Assembly: GCA_002439755.1 (NCBI GenBank)
Contig: DJPH01000022.1
Span: 1 to 31,563, forward strand
Direction: 5' to 3'
DNA from: Prevotellaceae bacterium UBA6417
GTDB lineage: Bacteria; Bacteroidota; Bacteroidia; Bacteroidales; Bacteroidaceae
DNA: 31,563 bases
The translations under genes were made by a program, and so were the position numbers. Within the stretch, counting starts at the first letter, position 1; every line of letters begins with the position of its first letter. The notes beneath the pieces were generated by a model. That model saw nothing but the letters and a program-made list of their open reading frames with translations, was not told the DNA's origin and did no database searches. Of this stretch, positions 24,464 to 31,563 are shown in pieces.

Positions 24464-24471
24464 TATATTTG
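24464..24471 (+). promoter_or_regulatory. Bacteroidetes -7 box (TATATTTG) for the epimerase-like gene
   Basis: An exact TAnnTTTG match 22 nt before the ATG at 24494. There is no clear TTTG at the standard -33 distance. Confidence 0.6.
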
Positions 24472-24493
24472 TATCTGGAAATAAAACAGTCGT

Positions 24494-25417
24494 ATGGATG
24501 AGCTAAATAACAAGTGGCTTCATGTGGAATGCAGTGAAGTTGGAGCCGAAATGTGTCGCATCGTTGGTCTGCGCACCAAGAATGAATATATATGGAACGG
24601 TGATCCGCAGTATTGGGATCAGCACAGCCCGTTGCTGTTTCCCCTCGTTGGAAAACTGCGTGACGGCAAGGCCTTGATCGACGGCCGGTACTATGAAATC
24701 CCCAAACACGGTTTTGTAAGCAGGGAACATTTTGAGCGGATTTCCTGCACGGACAACAGTGTGACCTACCGTTTGGAAAGCAAACCTGCAATGCATCGTA
24801 TATATCCATATCCGTTTCGTCTGGATGTCACCTATAAATTGCGTGCCAACCATGTCAGCGTACTTTGGACTGTACTTAACACAGGCATTAACCTTATGCC
24901 CTTTCACATTGGAGGTCATCCCGGCATCAACTACCCCGGGTTTGACCCGCAAAGAAAGGTCAAGGCCTATGCTTCGTTCCGCAAGCCATCGCCGATAGAA
25001 AGTGTCTCTGTGTGCGACACCGGTTGCCTGGGTCCTGACCGTTACGACCTGCCCTTGGAAAGCGGCTTCCTGCCCATCACAGATGAATGCTTCCAAAACG
25101 ATGCAATTATCATCGATGAAAACCAGGTGGAAAACATCAGCATCTTTGATACCAACAAGAAACCATATGTATCCATGGATTTTGATGCACCTGTTTTGCT
25201 GCTGTGGTCACCCTATGGCGTCAATGCACCCTTTGTTTGCGTAGAGCCGTGGTATGGGCTTTGCGATGCAGAAACATATAAGGGAGAGTTTGCCAACCGT
25301 CCTTATACGAATTTGGTGGAGCCGGGTCATCAGATGACATTGGGCTATACGCTCTATTGTGATGCCGAAGTGACACCCGATGCACTGTCAACTAAAACCC
25401 GCAGGTCGGAAAAATAG
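24494..25417 (+). CDS. Aldose 1-epimerase family protein (LacX/mutarotase-like)
   Basis: 307 residues with no signal peptide. The galactose-mutarotase-like beta-sandwich is recognised by GLRTKNEYIWNGDPQYWDQHSPLLFPLVGKL, shown by its segments YIWNGDPQYW and LLFPLVGKLRDG, followed by the His-bearing KHGFVSREHFE and FHIGGHPGIN, and VCVEPWYGLCD. The conserved His residues in KHGF and GGHPG and the Glu in CVEPW fit the general acid/base positions of the fold. These proteins interconvert alpha and beta anomers of sugars, but the LacX-type branch has no firmly known substrate. It is a lone gene converging on the efflux gene, with only 20 bp between stops. Confidence 0.88.
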   Translation: MDELNNKWLHVECSEVGAEMCRIVGLRTKNEYIWNGDPQYWDQHSPLLFPLVGKLRDGKALIDGRYYEIPKHGFVSREHFERISCTDNSVTYRLESKPAMHRIYPYPFRLDVTYKLRANHVSVLWTVLNTGINLMPFHIGGHPGINYPGFDPQRKVKAYASFRKPSPIESVSVCDTGCLGPDRYDLPLESGFLPITDECFQNDAIIIDENQVENISIFDTNKKPYVSMDFDAPVLLLWSPYGVNAPFVCVEPWYGLCDAETYKGEFANRPYTNLVEPGHQMTLGYTLYCDAEVTPDALSTKTRRSEK

Positions 25418-25437
25418 CAATAAAAACAAGCCGCAGA

Positions 25438-26643
25438 TTAAGAAAATCCCTGCAATACCTGTTCCCCTCTCGCCTTTTTGCATAACATCAGAATGCAGGC
25501 AAGGCAGGCAAGCGAACCGCAGGTCATGACCGCTCCCGACGATATGGCAATGTTGCCGGCAGCCACAAGCGGACTTGAGATGGCACCGGCTATAAAGCCT
25601 GATGCCCCGAAAATGGCACTCGCCGCTCCGGCATTAGCCCTTTCGCTGTCTAAGGCAATCGCTGTCAATGACGGTTGCATGAGGCCGAAAGCAATCATCA
25701 TGTATATGTAGGCTGCCATCAAAACCGGCAAAGGAAAGTGTACTGCCAGACAAACGGTTATGGCAATGGACGACAACAAAAGGTGAAGTGCGCCTGACTT
25801 CAGACAGGAAGATTGATGCTTGAAGCGTGTCGACGCAGCCGAACCTGCACCAATCATCAGTGCGTTGATGCCGAAACAAAGGCTGAAATGGAACGGAGAA
25901 AGCCCGTATTCGTGCTGAAGGATAAATGGTGATGAGGCTATGTAGCCGAAAAAAGCAAAGAAACAGAACATGGTTGAAAGAACACACAACGCAAAACACG
26001 GGTTCCTGAAAACATGAAACAAGTTGGCATAAACGTGTGTAAGGCTTTTATGAATGCGCATGTCCGGTAATAACGTTTCGCGAAGAAACGCACTGCATAT
26101 CATAAGTATAAAGCCAACAGCCAGCAATATTCCGAATACACCCTGCCATGACGCAATGCCGGCCATCAAACCGCCAATAACCGGAGCGCAAACAGGGGCA
26201 ATCCCGTTGATCGCACCCAGTATAGCCATAAATGCGGCCAATTGGTTCCCGCTGTACATGTCGGTAGCAATGCTCTTGGATATCACAATGCCGCCGGCAC
26301 CGGCCACGCCTTGCAGAAAGCGCATAGCGTTGAACATGACAATATCAGAAGCAAAAATGCAAAAGAATGATGACAGGCAGAACAAAAGCATCGACGACAC
26401 TAAAATGTTTTTCCTTCCGTATTTATCGGTAAGAGGACCGATGAATATTTGTCCTGTGGCGAGTCCGATCATCCCCATTGTCAAGCTCAACGACGCATTG
26501 GATGCACTTGTATTGAAATAACCGGCCATTTCAGGAAGCACCGGCAAATAAAAGTCTGTTACAAATGGGCCGAATGCAGTCAGCATTCCTAATGTGGCCG
26601 GGACAAAAATCTGTATGTTTTTCTTCATTTCTTTGCGTTTCAA
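25438..26643 (-). CDS. MFS drug-efflux transporter, Bcr/CflA family
   Basis: 401 residues with about twelve transmembrane helices. Family signatures are FVTDFYLPVLPEMAGYFNTS, split here as VTDFYLPVLPEM and SASNASLSLTMGMIGLATGQ, then the MFS loop motif GPLTDKYGRKN, the RFLQGVAGAGG segment and the antiporter-type GAINGIAPVCAPVIGG segment. Such proteins export drugs or small metabolites by proton antiport across the inner membrane. The substrate here is unknown. An ATG at 26628 (MKKNIQIF) is an alternative start. A possible -7 box lies at 26660-26667 on the same strand. Confidence 0.9.
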   Translation of the reverse strand: MKRKEMKKNIQIFVPATLGMLTAFGPFVTDFYLPVLPEMAGYFNTSASNASLSLTMGMIGLATGQIFIGPLTDKYGRKNILVSSMLLFCLSSFFCIFASDIVMFNAMRFLQGVAGAGGIVISKSIATDMYSGNQLAAFMAILGAINGIAPVCAPVIGGLMAGIASWQGVFGILLAVGFILMICSAFLRETLLPDMRIHKSLTHVYANLFHVFRNPCFALCVLSTMFCFFAFFGYIASSPFILQHEYGLSPFHFSLCFGINALMIGAGSAASTRFKHQSSCLKSGALHLLLSSIAITVCLAVHFPLPVLMAAYIYMMIAFGLMQPSLTAIALDSERANAGAASAIFGASGFIAGAISSPLVAAGNIAISSGAVMTCGSLACLACILMLCKKARGEQVLQGFS

Positions 26644-26659
26644 ATGTCTGCGAAATTAC

Positions 26660-26667
26660 CAAAAATA
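26660..26667 (-). promoter_or_regulatory. Bacteroidetes -7 box (TATTTTTG) for the efflux gene
   Basis: The - strand reads TATTTTTG, matching TAnnTTTG, 16 nt before the ATG at 26643. No -33 match was found. Confidence 0.45.
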
Positions 26668-26727
26668 CAACAATGGGCGTCATCCGTGTTTCGAGATTTA
26701 ACACAAAGAGACGTTAAAATCAAGGCA

Positions 26728-26773
26728 TAAGAAAGCCGGTTTGCAAACAATTGTTTGCAAACCGGCTTTCTTA
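26728..26773 (-). terminator. groEL terminator: 46-bp perfect palindrome
   Basis: Two 23-nt arms (26728-26750 and 26751-26773) are exact reverse complements with no spacer. The stem begins 15 nt after the groEL stop, and the 3' arm on the - strand ends in a T-containing tract (TTTCTTA). It is far longer than needed for termination. Confidence 0.8.
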
Positions 26774-26788
26774 GAATATAGGCTTGTA

Positions 26789-28417
26789 TTACATCATGCC
26801 GCCCATTCCCTGTGGAGGAACCGGCATGGCAGGATGTTCCTCTTTCTTATCGCAAATGATGCATTCTGTGGTCAAGAACATTCCGGCAACAGAAGCAGCG
26901 TTTTCGAGAGCTACGCGGGTAACTTTTGCAGGATCAACTACACCGGCCTTGCGTAAGTCCTCAAAGACTTCTTTCTTGGCATTGAAGCCTTCATTGCCCT
27001 TGCATTCGCGAACTTTGTTGACGATGACGGCACCTTCCAAACCTGCATTGTGGCAAATTTGACGCAAAGGTTCTTCGATTGCACGGCGTACAATGGCAAT
27101 ACCTGTAGTTTCGTCTTCGTTGTCGCCTTTCAGCCCTTCCAATGCTTTCTGTGCACGGATATATGCAACGCCACCACCGGTTACGATACCTTCTTCAATG
27201 GCAGCACGAGTGGCACATAATGCATCGTCGCAGCGATCTTTCTTTTCCTTTTGTTCGGTTTCGGATGAAGCACCAACTTCAAGTACGCAAACACCTCCTG
27301 ACAACTTGGCCAAACGCTCTTGCAACTTTTCTTTATCATAAGATGAAGTGGTGTTGGCAAGTTCATTGCGGATTTGCATGATACGGTCTTGTATGTTCTT
27401 CGAATCACCTGAACCGTTGACAATCGTAGTGTTATCCTTGTTGACAGTAACTTTCTCGGCACTACCTAACATGTCGATGGTGGCCTGCTCAAGTTTCAAG
27501 CCTTTGTCTTCTGAAATAACAACACCACCTGTCAGGATGGCAATGTCTTCCAGCATGGCTTTTCTGCGATCACCGAAGCCGGGAGCTTTAACGGCACAAA
27601 TCTTCAATTGAGAACGCAAGCGGTTTACAACCAATGTTGTCAATGCTTCCGAATCAACGTCTTCGGCAATAACCAACAGAGGGCGTCCGCTTTGTACGGC
27701 AGGTTCCAAAATAGGAAGAAAATCTTTCAAGTTTGAAATCTTCTTGTCATAAATCAAGATGTATGGCTTTTCCATAACGCATTCCATCTTTTCAGGATCT
27801 GTGATGAAGTAGGGCGACAGATAACCGCGGTCAAATTGCATACCTTCTACAGTCTTCAGCTTTGTCTCGCTTGACTTCCCGTCTTCAATGGTGATGACAC
27901 CGTTTACTGTGACAGCACGCATACCATCGGCAATGAGCTTACCGATCTCAGGGTCGTTGTTGGCAGATATGGTTGCTACTTGTTCTACTTTTTCGTAGTT
28001 GCCGTCAACCTGCTCTGCTTGTGCTTTGATTTCTTCAACGACTGTGGCAACAGCCTTGTCAATACCGCGTTTTACATCCAACGGATTTGCTCCGGCTGCA
28101 ACGTTCTTCATGCCTTCTGTCAGGATGGCTTGTGCAAGAACGGTTGCTGTTGTGGTACCGTCACCTGCGTCGTCACCGGTCTTGCTGGCTACGCTTTTCA
28201 GCAATTGTGCACCTGCATTCTCAAAGGAGTCTTCCAACTCGATTTCCTTTGCAACAGTCACACCGTCTTTGGTGATTTTGGGAGCACCGAATTTCTTGTC
28301 GATAACCACATTGCGGCCTTTCGGGCCTAATGTTACTTTAACGGCATTTGCCAAAGCGTCTGCACCGTTTTTGAGCAATTCGCGTGCATTAACGTCATAT
28401 TTAATCTCTTTTGCCAT
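26789..28417 (-). CDS. groEL: Chaperonin GroEL (Hsp60)
   Basis: 542 residues, full length. It starts MAKEIKYDVNARELLKNGADALANAVKVTLGPKGRNVVIDK and includes the ATP-site GDGTTTATVLAQAI segment, the apical-domain EGMQFDRGYLSPYF segment, KAPGFGDRRKAMLEDIAILTGG and a GGM-type tail (PPQGMGGMM); only these landmarks are given. It forms the double-ring ATP-driven folding chamber in the cytoplasm together with GroES. It is transcribed with groES, 31 nt downstream of it, and ends at a 46-bp palindromic terminator. Confidence 0.98.
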   Translation of the reverse strand: MAKEIKYDVNARELLKNGADALANAVKVTLGPKGRNVVIDKKFGAPKITKDGVTVAKEIELEDSFENAGAQLLKSVASKTGDDAGDGTTTATVLAQAILTEGMKNVAAGANPLDVKRGIDKAVATVVEEIKAQAEQVDGNYEKVEQVATISANNDPEIGKLIADGMRAVTVNGVITIEDGKSSETKLKTVEGMQFDRGYLSPYFITDPEKMECVMEKPYILIYDKKISNLKDFLPILEPAVQSGRPLLVIAEDVDSEALTTLVVNRLRSQLKICAVKAPGFGDRRKAMLEDIAILTGGVVISEDKGLKLEQATIDMLGSAEKVTVNKDNTTIVNGSGDSKNIQDRIMQIRNELANTTSSYDKEKLQERLAKLSGGVCVLEVGASSETEQKEKKDRCDDALCATRAAIEEGIVTGGGVAYIRAQKALEGLKGDNEDETTGIAIVRRAIEEPLRQICHNAGLEGAVIVNKVRECKGNEGFNAKKEVFEDLRKAGVVDPAKVTRVALENAASVAGMFLTTECIICDKKEEHPAMPVPPQGMGGMM

Positions 28418-28448
28418 GATGTTTTGTGTTTAAATGTTGTTTTGTGAT

Positions 28449-28721
28449 TTATTTGAGAATGGCCACAACGTCGCTTTGACGCATGACAAGATATTTTTCT
28501 CCTTCATACTCTATTTCCGTTCCGGCATATTTACCGTAGAGGACATTATCGCCTGCTTTCAAAATCATAGGCTCGTCTTTTTTGCCTTCACCAACTGCAA
28601 CTACTTTTCCTTGCAGAGGTTTTTCTTTTGCTGTATCAGGAATGATGATGCCGCCAACTGTTTTTTCTTCAGCCGGTGCCGGAGAAATAAGAACTCTGTC
28701 TGATAATGGTTGAATATTCAT
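28449..28721 (-). CDS. groES: Co-chaperonin GroES (Hsp10)
   Basis: 90 residues from the ATG at 28721 (MNIQPLSDRVLISPAPAEEKTVGG). The frame stays open further upstream to 28778, but that extension is not part of the family and begins near the predicted transcription start. The mobile loop (EEKTVGGIIIPDTAKEKP) and the GDNVLYGKYAGTEIEYEGEKYLVMRQSDVVAIL core, quoted here by landmarks, are complete. GroES caps the GroEL ring. The only recognisable promoter upstream is a sigma-54 type element at 28788-28804, and no CIRCE operator is present. Confidence 0.97.
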   Translation of the reverse strand: MNIQPLSDRVLISPAPAEEKTVGGIIIPDTAKEKPLQGKVVAVGEGKKDEPMILKAGDNVLYGKYAGTEIEYEGEKYLVMRQSDVVAILK

Positions 28722-28787
28722 GATGTTTATGTTTAAATTGTATTGTAATCTCTGTGAAGATTCTTTTTTCAAAACCACTTTTGGTGG

Positions 28788-28804
28788 TGCAAAAAGTGTG
28801 CCAA
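28788..28804 (-). promoter_or_regulatory. Sigma-54-type (-24/-12) promoter of groESL
   Basis: The - strand reads TTGGCAC, five bases (ACTTT), then TTGCA, which matches the RpoN consensus TGGCAC-N5-TTGC(A/T) exactly. The predicted transcription start falls near 28777, giving a leader of about 55 nt before groES. No TAnnTTTG box occurs on the - strand between 28722 and 28858. A small ACCAC/GTGGT hairpin (28774-28788) lies around the predicted start. Confidence 0.6.
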
Positions 28805-28858
28805 CAACTTTGTTCCGGACTTTAAAATGCGGTTTTCAGCCCATACATGCCACTTTTG

Positions 28859-29980
28859 TCATGGTTTGATGGGTGCCCAAAGCGAACTTTCAGGCAGTTT
28901 CCGATTAAACAGGAATGGTTCTGCTGTGAAGCGTCCGGCGTGTTGCCCTTTGTCATAAAAGGCTCCTGACAGCACGTTTGTGTGCCGATGCTTGTCAAAT
29001 TCCGAATGATATGCGTCTTTTTCTCGAAGAGCCATACCTTTGGGCATGTTTATAAAAGAATAAATCAAGGGTCCTTTTTGCAAGATCACTTTTGATGGGT
29101 CATCTTTGGGAAAGATTCTTATGATGGGAGCCGGCATTTGTATTCCTATGATATCGGTGTCGCATAATAGTTCGTCGATTACCAAATATCCGTTTTCTTC
29201 CTTAGGCTTTAGCCTGTTGCCGTTTAGCATTATCGCGTAGGATGGCTGTTGTGTCTTGCACATGTAGTTGGGGAGGGTAAGTTCTGCATCTTTTTTCAAC
29301 CATTCCGGCAATCTGAAATGAAATACGATGTGTTGTTGCTTCTTTTCGTTGAACTTGAATTGCAGGATGGTTTGATAGTACCAAGGCGTACTCGTCATGG
29401 TGATGAGATTGAAATCGAGTTTCTCGGTTTTGATGCGCGCCTCACTTCTGATATACATATTTATATATACGTGTTCGTCTGAAGTGGCAAGGGCATATCC
29501 TGCTATGCCCGCTAAGGTTTGGGCTGCTTTTTCTCCATCAGTGCTTTTTTCGCTCTGCCATCCGCAAACACCGTTGTAAAGGGCGCGCGACATGACATCA
29601 GCATAGCGTGCATCTCCTGTGGCCCAAGCCAGGTAAGCACTTTCTTCGGCCAAATCGATGGCAGACTGCAATTTGCTTTTATCGCTTTCTGTTTTGATAT
29701 ATCCGCATGCATCCAGATGCTGTATCTTTTTGACCCATGCCGCAGACAGCTTTTTTATTTTCTTTGAACTCAGTCTTTTTTCTGAAAAACGAACAGCTTC
29801 AGTGTTGGGATGAGCCTTGAATGCTTCTTGCTGTTGTCCATGCCAAAAGAAGTCTTGTACGATAATACTGTCTGCCGGAACAGGAGTGAGAGGCAGTTTA
29901 ACACTGCTCTTCAGGTCTTTTTTTGCGGAGGCGATGACCGTTGCCAGCAGCAGAAAGCATAAGGGAAACAGGCGTGTCAT
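28859..29980 (-). CDS. Secreted GH127-like protein lacking the catalytic core
   Basis: 373 residues with a signal peptide (MTRLFPLCFLLLATVIASA). Parts resemble GH127 (DUF1680) beta-L-arabinofuranosidases: the helix DARYADVMSRALYNGVCGW (about 160-178), AGYALATSDEHVYINMYIRSEARI, PWYYQTILQFKF, FHFRLPEWLKK and the beta-sandwich end VILQKGPLIYSF. GH127 enzymes are usually over 600 residues and use a zinc site with a CC pair. Here the stretch between the ALYNGV helix and the YATSD strand, which carries that pair, is reduced to a few residues, and no CC pair exists. Catalysis by the GH127 mechanism therefore looks impossible; a binding or structural role is inferred. It lies 2 nt after the AlkD-like gene, so the two are co-transcribed. 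Confidence 0.75.
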   Translation of the reverse strand: MTRLFPLCFLLLATVIASAKKDLKSSVKLPLTPVPADSIIVQDFFWHGQQQEAFKAHPNTEAVRFSEKRLSSKKIKKLSAAWVKKIQHLDACGYIKTESDKSKLQSAIDLAEESAYLAWATGDARYADVMSRALYNGVCGWQSEKSTDGEKAAQTLAGIAGYALATSDEHVYINMYIRSEARIKTEKLDFNLITMTSTPWYYQTILQFKFNEKKQQHIVFHFRLPEWLKKDAELTLPNYMCKTQQPSYAIMLNGNRLKPKEENGYLVIDELLCDTDIIGIQMPAPIIRIFPKDDPSKVILQKGPLIYSFINMPKGMALREKDAYHSEFDKHRHTNVLSGAFYDKGQHAGRFTAEPFLFNRKLPESSLWAPIKP

Positions 29981-29982
29981 CT

Positions 29983-30675
29983 TTATATATGTGATTTAAG
30001 TGAATGAAGAGCCTGTCGCTGGCTTTCAGAGAGACGGGGAGATGACAGCATATAGTCGATAATGTATGTTTGCTGTTCGCGAGAATGACCGGATGAAGCC
30101 AATGAGGCAATGGTTTTTGTTCCGAAACCGAGAAAGCATACCAAGTATCCCCATGCCAAGGCTTGCATGGATGTCTCGGATAAGGGGCTGACAGATGCAT
30201 AGAGGGAAAGTACGCGGTCTATGTAGTCTGACGTTACGAAATGGTCTAACAGGATGACTATGGCAAAACGTTGTTTGTAGCTGTCGTGCTCATGCAGCAA
30301 TTTCTCGACCCATTCAAGAGTTTCGTTGGGATACTCGATGGCTGTACGAAAAGCGAGACATGTCGCATCGCACAACTTATCACTGTCGATCTTTGGCAGG
30401 AACTCCGAAAAATGCTTTTGAGCTGTTTCAAAACTTTGGGTCGTATATCCTGTTATCAGCACTTGCAAAAGGGCTTCTTCAAAAGTCTTGTCGGTCAGGC
30501 TGCTTACAATTTCCTGCCAATCTTTTCTGCAGGCATATTCTCGAGCCATTTCGCATAAGGCTGCAACGGGAACACCCAATATCGGACGGGCGTTTGCCGG
30601 GTAGCTGCTGGCTTGCTGCTTTTTGTATTCTTCATCAATCAAAGAATAAAGCACCTTCTTTACGTTTACCTCCAT
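29983..30675 (-). CDS. AlkD-like DNA alkylation repair protein (HEAT-repeat glycosylase family)
   Basis: 230 residues of alpha-helical repeats. Family-type segments are GVPVAALCEMAREY, FEEALLQVLITGYTT, LCDATCLAF, YKQRFAIVILLDHFVTSDYIDRVL and TSMQALAWGYLVCFLGFGTKTIASL, in the order found in PF08713 proteins. AlkD excises bulky alkylated bases by holding the lesion in a concave cleft. The Asp of the CD pair (LCDATC) and the Trp of ALAWG correspond to known cleft residues, from memory. The Trp usual just before the CD pair is absent (SDKLCD), so activity is uncertain. A -7 box (30684-30691) lies 8 nt before the ATG. Confidence 0.75.
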   Translation of the reverse strand: MEVNVKKVLYSLIDEEYKKQQASSYPANARPILGVPVAALCEMAREYACRKDWQEIVSSLTDKTFEEALLQVLITGYTTQSFETAQKHFSEFLPKIDSDKLCDATCLAFRTAIEYPNETLEWVEKLLHEHDSYKQRFAIVILLDHFVTSDYIDRVLSLYASVSPLSETSMQALAWGYLVCFLGFGTKTIASLASSGHSREQQTYIIDYMLSSPRLSESQRQALHSLKSHI

Positions 30676-30683
30676 AATGGCAA

Positions 30684-30691
30684 CAAAGTTA
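30684..30691 (-). promoter_or_regulatory. Bacteroidetes -7 box (TAACTTTG) for the AlkD-like gene
   Basis: The - strand reads TAACTTTG, an exact TAnnTTTG match ending 8 nt before the ATG at 30675, so the leader would be only a few bases. No -33 match. Confidence 0.5.
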
Positions 30692-30811
30692 CGCCTTTTT
30701 GCTTATTATGAATCATTGGTTGAATGAAAAAGTCAATAGAAGTCAATATAAAGAGACATAATTGTCAGAAGATGTAACAGGCACCTCTTGCAAGGATATC
30801 GCACGGCAGTG

Positions 30812-30947
30812 GTTGTTTCATGTACATGAAACAACGTGTTCTATGTAGGTGAAACAACATGTGACATATACAGGAAACAATGTGTTTCATGTACATGAAA
30901 CACTCTGCAATGCCGCAGATTGCAACCTGCGATATGTACATGTCGCA
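30812..30947. repeat. Tandem array of TGTACA-centred palindromes, locus 2
   Basis: A 24-bp perfect palindrome (30812-30835, core TTTCATGTACATGAAA) and a 22-bp perfect palindrome (30882-30903) share the same core. Two degenerate copies lie between them. The four centres, 30823.5, 30846.5, 30869.5 and 30892.5, are exactly 23 bp apart. A further TGTACA palindrome at 30928-30947 is centred at 30937.5, two units further on. Segment 30922-30946 matches the reverse complement of 21364-21388 in locus 1 at 21 of 25 positions. The array lies in the 445-bp gene-free region between the AlkD-like gene and the BspA-like remnant. Confidence 0.85.
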
Positions 30948-31050
30948 ATCTCAAGGCATACACGTAACCCGAACCGGAGTAAAACAGTGACAAGCCACCG
31001 AAAGGTGTTATTGTAAGGGCACACGCTGATCTTTTGTCGTGACAAGGATA

Positions 31051-31093
31051 AGCATATTGGGGCGATGCTGTAACCGAGCCGCCCCAATATGCT
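31051..31093 (-). terminator. Hairpin after the BspA-like gene
   Basis: A 14-bp perfect stem (arms 31051-31064 and 31080-31093) with a 15-nt loop begins 27 nt after the BspA-like stop. On the - strand it is followed by a weakly T-rich TATCCTTG. Confidence 0.65.
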
Positions 31094-31120
31094 ATAGAGA
31101 GTTTGCTGCTCTCGCAGTCC

Positions 31121-31563
31121 TTATTTATTTTTTACGATTACTTTCTTCACTGTGCCGTCGCTCATTCTGATGATGTTGATGCCTTTCTGCGGTGATGTGA
31201 TGCGCGTGCCGTCTATGGTGTAGCACTCCACCTCGGTAGCAGAAGCGGATGTGGATACAGCCTTTATGCCCGTCTCGATGTTGTAAAAGGCGTTCCACTG
31301 CGGAGTTGTCTTGTAGGTATTGATACTCTCTTCCGGAACATAAAGCGTGCATTCGCGCTTGTTGATGTTGACAAATACTCTTTCCCCACATATAGGGGGA
31401 GTTGCGGCCATGCTCACCAATCTTTTTAGGCTGCTGCAACCAAAGAAAGCACTGTTTCCTAAGCTCGTAATTGAACTCGTATTGTAAAGGATTCCAAACT
31501 GCTGCAATTAGAGAAAGTTTTGTCCTTTATACTCGTAACGGAATTGGGGATGATAACGGAGGC
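31121..31563 (-). pseudogene. BspA-like leucine-rich-repeat surface protein, C-terminal part with a frameshift
   Basis: From the right edge the - strand reads an LRR_5-type repeat (IIPNSVTSIKDKTFSNCSSLESFTI). It then shifts frame near 31475-31479 and continues as SITSLGNSAFFGCSSLKRLV, ECTLYVPEESINTYK and a tail ending KGINIIRMSDGTVKKVIVK. The expected link TIPNSITSLGN needs six bases between the ATA and TCAATTACG, but only five are present, so one base is missing. The lower part alone opens only after a TAA at 31508-31510 with a TTG codon, which is not a plausible start. These proteins are exported adhesins; the tail resembles a type IX sorting domain. The 5' end is outside the window. A sequencing error is the alternative. 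Confidence 0.7.

Noticed and set aside
28722..28858. CIRCE/HrcA operator before groES
   Set aside because: No TTAGCACTC-N9-GAGTGCTAA inverted repeat is present; only a short ACCAC/GTGGT hairpin.

Overview
The window looks like a chromosomal segment from a Bacteroidales bacterium, most probably Prevotella or a close relative. The evidence is: BspA-like leucine-rich-repeat proteins at both ends; Bacteroidetes-type promoter boxes (TAnnTTTG, twice with TTTG about 19 nt upstream) in front of many genes; several lipoproteins with an acidic stretch right after the lipobox cysteine; ECF sigma and membrane-AraC regulators of Bacteroidetes type; and no clear Shine-Dalgarno sequences. No rRNA, tRNA, insertion sequence or CRISPR array was seen. 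Most of the window is ordinary chromosome. The accessory-looking parts are the two ends, the 12.4-15.5 kb lipoprotein pair and two repeat-bearing intergenic regions.

Layout, left half (mostly + strand). Positions 1-322 are the 3' end of a BspA-like gene with an in-frame stop. Next come a large GH31 glycosidase lipoprotein with FN3, F5/8C, dockerin-like and cohesin-like modules; an etfB-etfA-acyl-CoA dehydrogenase operon behind a strong promoter; a CstA-type transporter; and a small lipoprotein. They are followed by an ECF sigma factor that overlaps a gene joining an inner-membrane segment to an outer-membrane beta-barrel domain, then two surface-lipoprotein genes, the second with DUF1254/DUF1214 domains. 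A 17-bp-stem terminator closes this side.

Right half (mostly - strand). recJ-recQ form a compact repair pair. A membrane-bound AraC regulator lies upstream of them. Then comes a 785-bp gene-free region holding a candidate structured RNA and a tandem array of TGTACA-centred palindromes. A secreted C1B-type cysteine peptidase and an M24 Xaa-Pro peptidase form a probable peptide-degradation operon. An aldose-epimerase-like gene (+) and a Bcr/CflA-type efflux gene (-) converge. groES-groEL follow, with a 46-bp perfect palindrome as terminator and an exact sigma-54-type promoter upstream. An AlkD-like gene and a GH127-like gene without a catalytic core form a two-gene operon. The end holds a second TGTACA array and a frameshifted BspA-like gene.

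Most unusual are the two TGTACA arrays. They lie in separate intergenic regions, share a 22-23 bp period and share a 25-bp segment (21 of 25 identical). The sigma-54-like groES promoter, the candidate RNA beside the first array, the sigma-linked inner-membrane/outer-membrane fusion protein and the catalytically stripped GH127 relative are also worth following up.
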